64,000 nt of DNA from assembly GCA_037043235.1 (NCBI GenBank), contig JAWRVZ010000475.1, forward strand, positions 62,001 to 126,000. Reading direction: 5' to 3'. The translations under genes and the position numbers were made by a program. This stretch comes from Rhodeus uyekii (lineage: Eukaryota > Chordata > Actinopteri > Cypriniformes > Acheilognathidae). Shown here piece by piece: positions 47,252-58,537 of this stretch (within the stretch, counting starts at the first letter, position 1; each line of letters starts with the position of its first letter). A model generated the notes under the pieces. That model was given only the letters and a program-made list of their open reading frames with translations, had not been told where the DNA came from and did not search any database.

Positions 47252-48895
47252 TGATTCAATAGAGCCAACCCCCATGTCTCTACGACGCTCAGAAGCAAAG
47301 ATATAGGTCTGGCTAAACGGTTGCTAGGGTACTCTGTTTGGTTGCTAAGGAATGGCAATGCAGCTGCCAGTGATGTTACTCCAAAGGCTGATTGTCAAAT
47401 AGACCCAACCCCCATGTTTGTACCACTTTCTGATGCAAAGATATAGGACTGGCTAAATGGTTGCTAGGGTACTCTGTTTGGTTGCTAAGGAGTGGCTATG
47501 GGTCTGCCAGTGATGTCACTCCAAAGGCTCCTTGTGAGCATGAACGATATAAACCAACCAGAATGCCTCTTCGACATTCAGAACTGAAGATATCTCACTT
47601 TGTATTTGGTTGCTAAGGTGCTCCATAATGGTTGCTAGGGCGTGGCTAGGAAGTGTTGAAGACGTTGGTGATTGGCAGTTTGCTTCCCCGAGTCAAACGA
47701 GCCCACCCTCAAATTTCTATGACTTTTCTATCCAGAGATAGGAGTCAATCAATTTGAATGGAAGTCTATGGGATGGGTTGCTAAGGTGCTCTAAATGGTT
47801 GCTAGGGCGTGGCTTAATACGTTCCCAGTGATCCTGAGACACTCATTGGTCGCCTGAGTAAAATGAGCCCTCCCCCTTGTTTCTGTGACACTGTGCTGCA
47901 GAGCTATGTTCAATTCAAAATCCCTATGCACATAGTAGATGGTGTTTCATGGGACGGTTTTCCCCATTCATTTCAATGGGGAAAGTTTGGGGGCTTTAGC
48001 ACCCCAGGGGTGCAACTTTTACCCCATTTTGTGGTGTGTTCTCACAGAGCCAGCCACCCTCTTCAGATGTGGCAAGTTTCGTCTTTTTACAAATTTCTCG
48101 CTCCGAGTTATTAATCGTCAAAGTCGTTTGCACCGCGTATAAATACTCTTCTAGGATTTCCGTTAACATTGATGTCTATGGGGGCGCGTTTGGGCAGCTC
48201 TAGCACCCCAGGGGTGCAACTTTTAACAAATTTTTTGGTATGTCCTTACAAAGCCTGCCAGCCTCTTCAAATGTGGCGAGTTTTGTCTTTTTACAAATTT
48301 CTCGCTCCGAGTTATTAATCATCAAAGTTGATTTCAATGCGTTGTCTATGCGTTTTTTTTCGCTCCTTTTTCGCCCCTGAGGCGAACGTCGTACCCCCGA
48401 TCTCTTAGAAAAGATATAGCACACCTCTCCTCAATAGGCCGCACGTTTTGATGCCTCATTCATAGGTCTGGGACAAACACTCTAGGAGGAGTAGCGCGCC
48501 GAAAAAAAAGTGGAAGAATAAGAATAATAAACCAAGGGGCATTTTTGGGCAGCTCTAGCACCCCAGGGGTGCAACTTTTACCCCATTGTGTGGTATGTTC
48601 TTACAGAGCCTGCCAGCCTCTACAAATGTGGTGAGTTTCATCTTTTTACAAATTCCTTGCTCTGAGTTATTAATCGTCAAAATTTCGTTTCAATGGGACG
48701 TCTATGGGGGTGTTTTTTGTTCCGTCCCCTGGGGCGAACAGCGTACCCCCGATCACTTAGTGAAGATAGTGCACCCCTCTCCTCAATCGGCCGCACGTTT
48801 TGATGCCTCATTCATGTGTCTGGGACAAACACTCTAGGAGCAGTAGCGCGCCGAAGATTTCAGCATCATTATTATAGGCTTGGTAAGATAGTAAT

Positions 48896-48921
48896 AGTAG
48901 TGCTCGCCAACGAGCACCACT
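48896..48921. repeat. Free-standing K hairpin between D2 and D3, unit 19
   Basis: CCAA-loop form. The 2,847-bp tandem duplication begins three bases later at TAACATTGAGG, so this hairpin marks its left end. Confidence 0.88.
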
Positions 48922-49310
48922 AATAACATTGAGGTCTATGGGGGCAAGTTTGGGCAGCTGTAGCACCCCAGGGGTGCAACTTTTACCCCATTTTTTGGTA
49001 TGTTCTTACAGAGCCTGCCAGCCTCTACAAATGTGGCGAGTTTCATCTTTTTACAAATTCCTCACTCCGAGTTATTAATCATCAAAGTTTGTGGCAATGC
49101 GTTGTCTATGCGTTTTTTTGGCTGCTTTTTCGCCCCTGGGGCGACCACCGTACCCCCGATCACTTACAAAAGATATAGCACACCTCTCCTCAATAGGCCG
49201 CACGTTTTGACGCCTCATTCATGGGTTTGGGACCAACGCTCTAGGAGGAGGAGCGCTCCGAAAATTTAGTGGTATCCGCATCCTTATTATAGGCTTGGTA
49301 AGATAGTAAT

Positions 49311-49378
49311 AGTAGTGCTCGAGGCGAGCACCACTAACTAGAATGTACATTTCCTGAAGAAAATGTGAGTGGTGCTCG
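49311..49378. repeat. K-J three-arm palindrome, unit 19
   Basis: AGG-loop form, leading into H. Confidence 0.9.
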
Positions 49379-50002
49379 CAGTGGCAGAATTCGGGCCCGG
49401 GCCAGATGCAGCAGTGTCGGAGAAACAGAGAGACCCCACAGCCATGTCTGTACGATGTTCTGGTGTTGAGATATGGCTGATTCATGTGTTTGTATGGTTG
49501 CTACGGCACTCTATATGGTTGCTATGGTGTGGTCATACAGTTTATGGGATGATATCTAAAGACTATTTGGCAGTCTGAGCTTGAAAGTTCAAACTCTGTG
49601 CTTCTACAACATTCCAGTACTGAAATATGGCTTGTAAGCGTTGTGTTACGGTTGCTAGGGTGCTGTAAATGGTTGTTAAGGCTTGGCTATGAAGATGGTA
49701 TGTCACTACTTATTCACTGCTTGATAGGCCGAGTCAAACGAGCCCAGTCCCGAGCCTCTACGACCTTCAGAACCAAAGATATGATTTTACAAATATTTGT
49801 CCCATGGTAAGTCAATGCGGCATTTTTCGGTTGATTTTTCGTGGGACAAAACGAACATCGTACGCCTGATCAATTAGAAAAGATATAGCACACCTCTCCT
49901 CAATAAGCCGCACGATTTGACATCTCTTTTGTGGGTCTACGACCAACGGTGCCTGAGGAGTAGCGCGCCGAAGGTTGGTTTAGGAGAATAGTAATCACAA
50001 CA
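49338..50002. repeat. H module 7 (alpha, 665 bp)
   Basis: Has CCCATGGTAAGTCAATGCGG where other copies have CCCATGTTAAGTC, and GATCAATTAG for GATCGCTTAG. Both changes are shared with the copy at 52185. Confidence 0.94.
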
Positions 50003-50077
50003 CTAGAATGTACATTTCCTGAAGAAAATGTGAGTGGTGCTCGCAGTGGCAAAATCCGCCCCGGGCCAGGTGAGGCA

Positions 50078-50331
50078 GTAGCTAGGGTAACCATGATGTT
50101 GCTAGGCAGTTGCTAGGGTAACCAGGGTGGTTGCTAGGGTAACCAGAGTGGTTGCTAAGGTGTTTCTAGGTGGTTACTAGGGTAACCAGAGTGGTTGCTA
50201 GGCTGTTGCTAGGGTAATCAGAGTGGTTGCTAAGGTGTTGCTAGGCGGTTGCTAGGGTAACCAGAGTGGTTCCTAGGCGGTTGCTAAGGTTAACTGGTTG
50301 GTTACTAGGGTTATGCTAAGTGGTTGTTATG
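50078..50331. repeat. F minisatellite array 13 (254 bp)
   Basis: Shares the shortest length with array 14. It still holds four X-box-like sites (three GTTGCTAGGGTAAC and one GTTACTAGGGTAAC). It lacks the GTGTCACTAGG segment that precedes the last words of most other arrays. Confidence 0.97.
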
Positions 50332-52157
50332 GCTCATCTAGGGTGTCCCGGGCCGTTTCTAGGTGGTTATTAGTTGTTATGGGGGGTTTATATGGCATTA
50401 TTAGCATAATTTAACACTTAGTTAATCACTATTAGCATGTAGCTATTCACTGCTAGCATATGTAGCATGTTGGAAGTCTTGTTTGCTAGCATGAGCCAAT
50501 AGAGCCAACCCCCATGTCTCTACGATACTCAGAAGCAGAGATATGGGTCTGGCTAAACGGTTGCTAGGGTACTCTGTTTGGTTGCTAAGGAGTGGCTTGG
50601 TACCTGACAGTCATGTTACTCCAAAGGCTGATTGTCAAATTGACCCAACTCCCATGTCTCTACGACTTTCTGATGCAGAGATATAGGACTGGCTAAATGG
50701 TTGCTAGGGTACTCTGTTTGGTTGCTAAGGAGTGGCTATGGGTCTTTCAGTGATGTCACTCCAAAGGCTCCTTATGAGTATGAACAATATAAACCAACCA
50801 GAATGCCTCTACGGCATTCAGAACTGAAGATATCTCATTTTGTATTTGGTTGCTAAGGTGCTCCATAATGGTTGCTAGGGCGTGGCTAGGAAGTGTTGAA
50901 GACGTTGGTGATTGGCAGTTTGCTGCCCCGATTCAAACGAGCCCACCCTCAAATTTCTTTGACTGTTCTATCCAGAGATAGAAGTCGATCAATTTGAATG
51001 GAAGTCTATGGGATGGGTTGCTAAGGTGCTCTAAATGGTTGCTAGGGCGTGGCTTGATAGCTTCCCAGTGATCCTGAGACACTCATTGGTCGCCTGAGTA
51101 AAATGAGCCCTCCCCCTTTTTTCTGTAACGCTGTGCTGCAGAGCTATGTTCAATTCAAAATCCCTATGCACGTAGTAGATGGTGTTTCATGGGACGGTTT
51201 TCCCCATTCATTTCAATGGGGAAAGTTTGGGAGCTCTAGCACCCCAGGGGTGCAACTTTTACCCCATTTTGTGGTATGTTCTCACAGAGCCATCCACCCT
51301 CTTCAGATGTGGCGAGTTTCGTCTTTTTACAAATTTCTCGCTCCGAGTTATTAATCGTCAAAGTCGTTTGCACCGCGTATAAATACTCTTCTAGGATTTC
51401 CGTTAACATTGATGTCTATGGGGGCACGTTTGGGCAGCTCTAGCACCCCAGGGGTGCAACTTTTACCCCATTTTTTGGTATGTTCTTACAGAACCTGCCA
51501 GCCTCTACAAATGTGGCAAGTTTCATCTTTTTACAAATTCCTCACTCTGAGTTATTAATCGTCAAAGTTGGTCGCAATGCAATGTCTATGCGTTTTTTCG
51601 CCTGTTTGATCGCCCCTGGGGCGAACATCGTACCCCCGATCGCTTAGAAAAGATATAGCACACCTCTCCTCAATAGGCTGCACGTTTTGATGCCTCATTC
51701 ATGGGTCTAGGACAAACGCCCTAGGAGGAGTAGCGCGCCGAAAAAAAAGTGGAATAATAATAATAATAAATAACATTGAGGTCTATGGGGGCAAGTTTGG
51801 GCAGCTGTAGCACCCCAGGGGTAAAACTTTTACCCCATTTTTTGGTATGTTCTTACAGAGCCTGCCAGCCTCTACAAATGTGGCGAGTTTCATCTTTTTA
51901 CAAATTCCTCACTCCGAGTTATTAATCATCAAAGTTTGTGGCAATGCGTTGTCTATGCGTTTTTTTGGCTGCTTTTTCGCCCCTGGGGCGACCACCGTAC
52001 CCCCGATCACTTACAAAAGATATAGCACACCTCTCCTCAATAGGCCGCACGTTTTGACGCCTCATTCATGGGTTTGGGACCAACGCTCTAGGAGGAGGAG
52101 CGCTCCGAAAATTTAGTGGTATCCGCATCCTTATTATAGGCTTGGTAAGATAGTAAT

Positions 52158-52225
52158 AGTAGTGCTCGAGGCGAGCACCACTAACTAGAATGTACATTTC
52201 CTGAAGAAAATGTGAGTGGTGCTCG
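52158..52225. repeat. K-J three-arm palindrome, unit 20
   Basis: AGG-loop form; copy of the site at 49311. Confidence 0.9.
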
Positions 52226-52849
52226 CAGTGGCAGAATTCGGGCCCGGGCCAGATGCAGCAGTGTCGGAGAAACAGAGAGACCCCACAGCCATGTCTGTAC
52301 GATGTTCTGGTGTTGAGATATGGCTGATTCATGTGTTTGTATGGTTGCTACGGCACTCTATATGGTTGCTATGGTGTGGTCATACAGTTTATGGGATGAT
52401 ATCTAAAGACTATTTGGCAGTCTGAGCTTGAAAGTTCAAACTCTGTGCTTCTACAACATTCCAGTACTGAAATATGGCTTGTAAGCGTTGTGTTACGGTT
52501 GCTAGGGTGCTGTAAATGGTTGTTAAGGCTTGGCTATGAAGATGGTATGTCACTACTTATTCACTGCTTGATAGGCCGAGTCAAACGAGCCCAGTCCCGA
52601 GCCTCTACGACCTTCAGAACCAAAGATATGATTTTACAAATATTTGTCCCATGGTAAGTCAATGCGGCATTTTTCGGTTGATTTTTCGTGGGACAAAACG
52701 AACATCGTACGCCTGATCAATTAGAAAAGATATAGCACACCTCTCCTCAATAAGCCGCACGATTTGACATCTCTTTTGTGGGTCTACGACCAACGGTGCC
52801 TGAGGAGTAGCGCGCCGAAGGTTGGTTTAGGAGAATAGTAATCACAACA
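52185..52849. repeat. H module 8 (alpha, 665 bp)
   Basis: Second copy of the module at 49338 through the 2,847-bp tandem duplication. Confidence 0.94.
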
Positions 52850-52924
52850 CTAGAATGTACATTTCCTGAAGAAAATGTGAGTGGTGCTCGCAGTGGCAAA
52901 ATCCGCCCCGGGCCAGGTGAGGCA

Positions 52925-53178
52925 GTAGCTAGGGTAACCATGATGTTGCTAGGCAGTTGCTAGGGTAACCAGGGTGGTTGCTAGGGTAACCAGAGTGGTT
53001 GCTAAGGTGTTTCTAGGTGGTTACTAGGGTAACCAGAGTGGTTGCTAGGCTGTTGCTAGGGTAATCAGAGTGGTTGCTAAGGTGTTGCTAGGCGGTTGCT
53101 AGGGTAACCAGAGTGGTTCCTAGGCGGTTGCTAAGGTTAACTGGTTGGTTACTAGGGTTATGCTAAGTGGTTGTTATG
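52925..53178. repeat. F minisatellite array 14 (254 bp)
   Basis: Exact-length copy of array 13 at +2,847 bp, part of the tandem duplication. Confidence 0.97.
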
Positions 53179-55004
53179 GCTCATCTAGGGTGTCCCGGGC
53201 CGTTTCTAGGTGGTTATTAGTTGTTATGGGGGGTTTATATGGCATTATTAGCATAATTTAACACTTAGTTAATCACTATTAGCATGTAGCTATTCACTGC
53301 TAGCATATGTAGCATGTTGGAAGTCTTGTTTGCTAGCATGAGCCAATAGAGCCAACCCCCATGTCTCTACGATACTCAGAAGCAGAGATATGGGTCTGGC
53401 TAAACGGTTGCTAGGGTACTCTGTTTGGTTGCTAAGGAGTGGCTTGGTACCTGACAGTCATGTTACTCCAAAGGCTGATTGTCAAATTGACCCAACTCCC
53501 ATGTCTCTACGACTTTCTGATGCAGAGATATAGGACTGGCTAAATGGTTGCTAGGGTACTCTGTTTGGTTGCTAAGGAGTGGCTATGGGTCTTTCAGTGA
53601 TGTCACTCCAAAGGCTCCTTATGAGTATGAACAATATAAACCAACCAGAATGCCTCTACGGCATTCAGAACTGAAGATATCTCATTTTGTATTTGGTTGC
53701 TAAGGTGCTCCATAATGGTTGCTAGGGCGTGGCTAGGAAGTGTTGAAGACGTTGGTGATTGGCAGTTTGCTGCCCCGATTCAAACGAGCCCACCCTCAAA
53801 TTTCTTTGACTGTTCTATCCAGAGATAGAAGTCGATCAATTTGAATGGAAGTCTATGGGATGGGTTGCTAAGGTGCTCTAAATGGTTGCTAGGGCGTGGC
53901 TTGATAGCTTCCCAGTGATCCTGAGACACTCATTGGTCGCCTGAGTAAAATGAGCCCTCCCCCTTTTTTCTGTAACGCTGTGCTGCAGAGCTATGTTCAA
54001 TTCAAAATCCCTATGCACGTAGTAGATGGTGTTTCATGGGACGGTTTTCCCCATTCATTTCAATGGGGAAAGTTTGGGAGCTCTAGCACCCCAGGGGTGC
54101 AACTTTTACCCCATTTTGTGGTATGTTCTCACAGAGCCATCCACCCTCTTCAGATGTGGCGAGTTTCGTCTTTTTACAAATTTCTCGCTCCGAGTTATTA
54201 ATCGTCAAAGTCGTTTGCACCGCGTATAAATACTCTTCTAGGATTTCCGTTAACATTGATGTCTATGGGGGCACGTTTGGGCAGCTCTAGCACCCCAGGG
54301 GTGCAACTTTTACCCCATTTTTTGGTATGTTCTTACAGAACCTGCCAGCCTCTACAAATGTGGCAAGTTTCATCTTTTTACAAATTCCTCACTCTGAGTT
54401 ATTAATCGTCAAAGTTGGTCGCAATGCAATGTCTATGCGTTTTTTCGCCTGTTTGATCGCCCCTGGGGCGAACATCGTACCCCCGATCGCTTAGAAAAGA
54501 TATAGCACACCTCTCCTCAATAGGCTGCACGTTTTGATGCCTCATTCATGGGTCTAGGACAAACGCCCTAGGAGGAGTAGCGCGCCGAAAAAAAAGTGGA
54601 ATAATAATAATAATAAATAACATTGAGGTCTATGGGGGCAAGTTTGGGCAGCTGTAGCACCCCAGGGGTAAAACTTTTACCCCATTTTTTGGTATGTTCT
54701 TACAGAGCCTGCCAGCCTCTACAAATGTGGCGAGTTTCATCTTTTTACAAATTCCTCACTCCGAGTTATTAATCATCAAAGTTTGTGGCAATGCGTTGTC
54801 TATGCGTTTTTTTGGCTGCTTTTTCGCCCCTGGGGCGACCATCGTACCCCCGATCGCTTACAAAAGATAGAGCACCACTCTCCTCAATCGGCCGCACGTT
54901 TTGACGCCTCATTCATGGGTCTGGGACCAACGCTCTAGGAGGAGGAGCGCGCCGAAAATTTGGTGGTATCAGCATCATTATTATAGGCTTGGTAAGATAG
55001 TAAT

Positions 55005-55072
55005 AGTAGTGCTCGAGGCGAGCACCACTAACTAGAATGTACATTTCCTGAAGAAAATGTGAGTGGTGCTCG
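55005..55072. repeat. K-J three-arm palindrome, unit 21
   Basis: AGG-loop form; partner of the CCAA site at 36246 at the left end of the 2.9-kb duplication. Confidence 0.9.
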
Positions 55073-55106
55073 CAGTGGCAAAACCCGCCCCGGGCCAGGT
55101 GAGGCA

Positions 55107-56036
55107 GTAGCTAGGGTAACCATGATTATGCTAGCGTAACCAGGGTGGTTGCTAGGTGGTTGCTAGGGTAACTGGGATGGTTGCTAAGGTGTTGCTAAGT
55201 GGTTGCTAGGGTAACCAGAGTGGTTGCCAAGGTGTTGCTAGGTGGTTACTAGGGTAACCGGAGTCGTCGCTAGGTGGTTGCTAGGGTAACCAGAGTGGTT
55301 GCTAGGCTGTTGCTAGGGTAACCAGGGTGGTTGCTAGGGTGTTGCTAGGTGGTTGCTAGGGTAACTGGAGTCGTCGCTAGGCAGTTGCTAGGCGGTTGCT
55401 AGGGTGTTGCTAGGTGGTTGCTAGGGTAACCAGGTTGGTTGCTAGGGTGTTGCTGAGTGGTTGCTAGGGTAATCAGAGTGGTTGCTATGGTGTTGCTAGG
55501 TGGTTGCTAGGGTAACCGGAGTGGTTGCTAGGCAGTTGCTAGGGTAACCGGGGTGGTTGCTAGGGTGTTGCTAGGGTAACCAGAAGGGTTGCTAGGCGGT
55601 TGCTAGGGTAACTGGGATGGTTGCTAAGGTGTTACTAAGTGGTTGCTAGGGTAACCAAAGAGGTTGCTATGGTGTTGCTAGGTGGTTGCTATGGTGTTGC
55701 TAGGTGGTTGCTAGGGTAACCGGAGTCATCGCTAGGCGGTTGCTAGGCGGTTGCTAGGGTAACCAGAGTGGTTACTAAGGTGTTGCTAGGGTAATCAGAG
55801 TGGTTGCTATGGTGTTGCTAGGTGGTTGCTAGGGTAACCGGAGTGGTTGCTAGGTGGTTGCTAGGCAGTTGCTAGGGTAACCCGGGTGGTTGCTAGGTGG
55901 TTGCTAGGGTAACCAGAGTGGTTGCTAAGGTGTTGCTATGTGGTTGCTAGGGGAACCAGAGTGGTTCCTAAGCGGTTGCTAAGGTGTCACTAGGTTACCT
56001 GGTTGGTTACTAGGGTTATGCTAGGTGATTGATATG
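55107..56036. repeat. F minisatellite array 15 (930 bp)
   Basis: Copy of array 10 at +18,758 bp; all rare words checked keep the same spacing. Confidence 0.97.
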
Positions 56037-57841
56037 GCTCATCCAGGGTGTCCTGGGTCGTTTCTAGGTGGTTATTAGGTGTTATGGGGGGTTTCTATGG
56101 CCTTATTAGCATAATTTAACACTTAGTTAATCAATATTAGCATGTAGCTATTCACTGCTAGCATATGTAGCATGTTGGAAGTCCTGTTTGCTAGCATGAG
56201 CCAATAGAGCCAACCCCCATGTCTCTACGATACTCAGATGCAGAGATATGGGTCTGGCTAAACGGTTGCTAGGGTACTCTGTTTGGTTGCTAAGGAGTGG
56301 CTTGGTACCTGCCAGTCATGTTACTCCAAAGGCTGATTGTCTAAATGACCCAACTCCCATGTCTCTACGACTTTCTGATGCAGAGATATAGGACTGGCTA
56401 AATGGTTGCTAGGGTACTCTGTTTGGTTGCTAAGGAGTGGCTTGGTACCTGCCAGTGATGTCACTCCAAAGGCTCCTTATGAGTATGAACAATATAAACC
56501 AACCAGAATGCCTCTACGACATTCAGAACTGAAGATATCTCACTTTGTATTTGGTTGCTAAGGTGCTCCATAATGGTTGCTAGGGCGTGGCTAGGAAGTG
56601 TTGAAGACGTTGGTGATTGGCAGTTTGCTGCCCCGAGTCAAACGAGCCCACCCTCAAATTTCCATGACTGTTCTATCCAGAGATAGGAGTCAATCAATTT
56701 GAATGGAAGTCTATGGGATGGGTTGCTAAGGTGCTCTAAATGGTTGCTAGGGCGTGGCTTAATACGTTCCCAGTGATCCTGAGACACTCATTGGTCGCCT
56801 GAGTAAAATGAGCCCTCCCCCTTGTTTCTGTGACGCTGTGCTGCAGAGCTATGTTCAATTCAAAATCCCTATGCACATAGTAGATGGTGTTTCATGGGAC
56901 GGTTTTCCCCATTCATTTCAATGGGGAAAGTTTGGGAGCTCTAGCACCCCAGGGGTGCAACTTTTACCCCATTTTGTGGTATGATCTCACAGAGCCATCC
57001 ACCCTCTTCAAATATGGCGAGTTTCGTCTTTTTACAAATTTCTCGCTCCGAGTTATTAATCGTCAAAGTCGTTTGCACCGCGTATAAATACTCTTCTAGG
57101 ATTTCCGTTTCTATTGTGTCTATGGGGCAAGTTTGGGCAGCTCTAGCACCCCAGGGGTGCAACTTTTACCCCAATTTTTTGTATGTCCTTACAGAGCCTG
57201 CCAGCCTCTACAAATGTGGAGAGTTTCATCTTTTTACAAATTTCACGCTCCGAGTTATTTATCGTCAAAGTTGGTCGTAATGCATTGTCTATGCGTTTTT
57301 TCGGCTGTTTGGTCGCCCCTGGGGCGAACACCGTACCCCCGATCGCTTAGAAAAGATATAGCACACCTCTCCTCAATAGGCCGTACGTTTTGATGCCTCA
57401 TTCATGGGTCTGGAACAAACGCCCTAGGAGGAGTAGCGCGCCGAAAAAAAAGTGGAAGAATAAGAAGAAAAATAATAAACCAAGGTCAATTTTTGGGCAG
57501 CTCTAGCACCCCAGGGGTGCAACTTTTACCCCAATGTGTGGTATGTTCTTACAGAGCCTGCCAGCCTCTACAAATGTGGTGAGTTTCATCGTTTTACAAA
57601 TTCCTCGCTTTGAGTTATTAATCGTCAAAATTTCGTTTCAATGGGACGTCTATGGGGGTGTTTTTTGTTCCGCCCCCTGGGGCGAACATCGTACCCCCGA
57701 TCGCTTAGTAAAGCTAGGGCACCCCTCTCCTCATTCGGCCGCACGTTTTGACACCTCATTCATGGGTCTGGGACAAACGCTCTAGGAGTAGCAGCGCCGA
57801 AGATTTCAGCATCATTATTATAGGCTTGGTAAGATAGTAAT

Positions 57842-57910
57842 AGTAGTGCTCGCCAACGAGCACCACTAACTAGAATGTACATTTCCTGAAGAAAATGTGA
57901 GTGGTGCTCG
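57842..57910. repeat. K-J three-arm palindrome, unit 22
   Basis: CCAA-loop form; right-end partner of the site at 39084, here leading into H-beta. Confidence 0.9.
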
Positions 57911-58537
57911 CAGTGGCAAAATTCGGCCCGGGCCAGGTGAGGCAGTGTCGGACACCATTGCCAGAGAGCCAACCGCCATGTCTGTTCGATCTTCCAGTGC
58001 TGAGATATGGCTGATTCATGTGTTTGTATGGTTGCTAGGGCACTCTATATGGTTGCTATGGTGTGGTTATACTGCTAATGGTACAACATCTAAAGACTAA
58101 TTGGCAGTCTGAGCTTAAAAGATCAAAACACTGTGCGTTTACAACATACCAGTACTGAAATATGGCTTGTTAGCGTTGTTTTGCAGTTGCTAGGGTGCTG
58201 TAAACAGTTGCTAGGGCGTAGCTATAAAGATGGCATGTCACTGCTTATTCACTGCTTGATAGGCCGAGTCAAACGAGCCGAGTCCTGAGCCTCTATGACC
58301 TTCTGGACCAATGATACAATTTTACAAATATTTGGCCCATGTTAAGTCAATGGGCCTTTTTTCGGGTTATTTATCGTAGGAAAAAACGAAAATCGTACTC
58401 CCGATCGCTTAGAAAAGATATAGCACACCTCTCCTCAATAAGCCGCACGATATGAGACCTCATTTGTGGGTCTAGGACCAACGGTGCCGGAGGAGTAGCG
58501 TGCCAAAGTTTTGTTTAGGAGAATAGTATTTACAATA
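57870..58537. repeat. H module 9 (beta, 668 bp)
   Basis: The most diverged H and the only one not 665 bp long. Its start matches the beta copy at 12666 (GACACCATTGCC), but its tail is private (TTCGGGTTATTTATCG, TGTTTAGGAG, TATTTACAATACTAG). It may be an older lineage. Confidence 0.93.

Larger units (their letters stand above)
47252..50491. repeat. HOR unit 19 (2A, D0-D1-D2-K-D3-K, H, J, F, G)
   Basis: Leader 47252-47855, starting TGATTC rather than TGAGTC; D block 47856-49337 with a free-standing hairpin at 48896-48921; H 49338-50002; J 50003-50077; F 50078-50331; G 50332-50491. D0-D2 match unit 10 at an offset of 22,822 bp. It contains most module types at once. The portion from 48924 belongs to the 2,847-bp tandem duplication. 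Confidence 0.95.
48924..51770. repeat. Tandem duplication C, copy 1 (2,847 bp)
   Basis: Starts at TAACATTGAGG of D3 in unit 19 and ends at the TAA microsatellite after D1 of unit 20. I found one difference from copy 2: GGGGTGCAAC here against GGGGTAAAAC at about 51820. Confidence 0.92.
50492..53338. repeat. HOR unit 20 (2A, D0-D1-D2-K, H, J, F, G)
   Basis: Leader 50492-51095; D block 51096-52184; H 52185-52849; J 52850-52924; F 52925-53178; G 53179-53338. The D2 palindrome is altered to GGGGTAAAAC. Its leader, D0 and D1 are repeated at +2,847 bp in unit 21, and its D2-to-G portion repeats the end of unit 19. Confidence 0.95.
51771..54617. repeat. Tandem duplication C, copy 2 (2,847 bp)
   Basis: Directly follows copy 1. 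A partial third copy continues from 54618 to about 54838, including the GGGGTAAAAC variant, before D2 switches to a different subtype. Confidence 0.92.
53339..56196. repeat. HOR unit 21 (2A, D0-D1-D2-K, J, F, G)
   Basis: Leader 53339-53942; D block 53943-55031; J 55032-55106; F 55107-56036; G 56037-56196. The first part, to about 54840, copies unit 20. From 55019 it copies unit 14. The switch lies within D2, between the GTAAAAC variant near 54670 and the ACCATCG site at 54838. Confidence 0.95.
55019..57922. repeat. Segmental duplication B, copy 2 (2.9 kb)
   Basis: Partner of 36261-39164. Both ends lie in or next to K-J palindromes; after the right end this copy enters H-beta and the partner enters F. 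Confidence 0.92.

Noticed and set aside
48924..54617. Calling the tandem duplication an assembly artefact outright
   Set aside because: One small diagnostic change and a partial third copy argue that it may be real; only read evidence can decide, so it is reported as a finding with that caveat.
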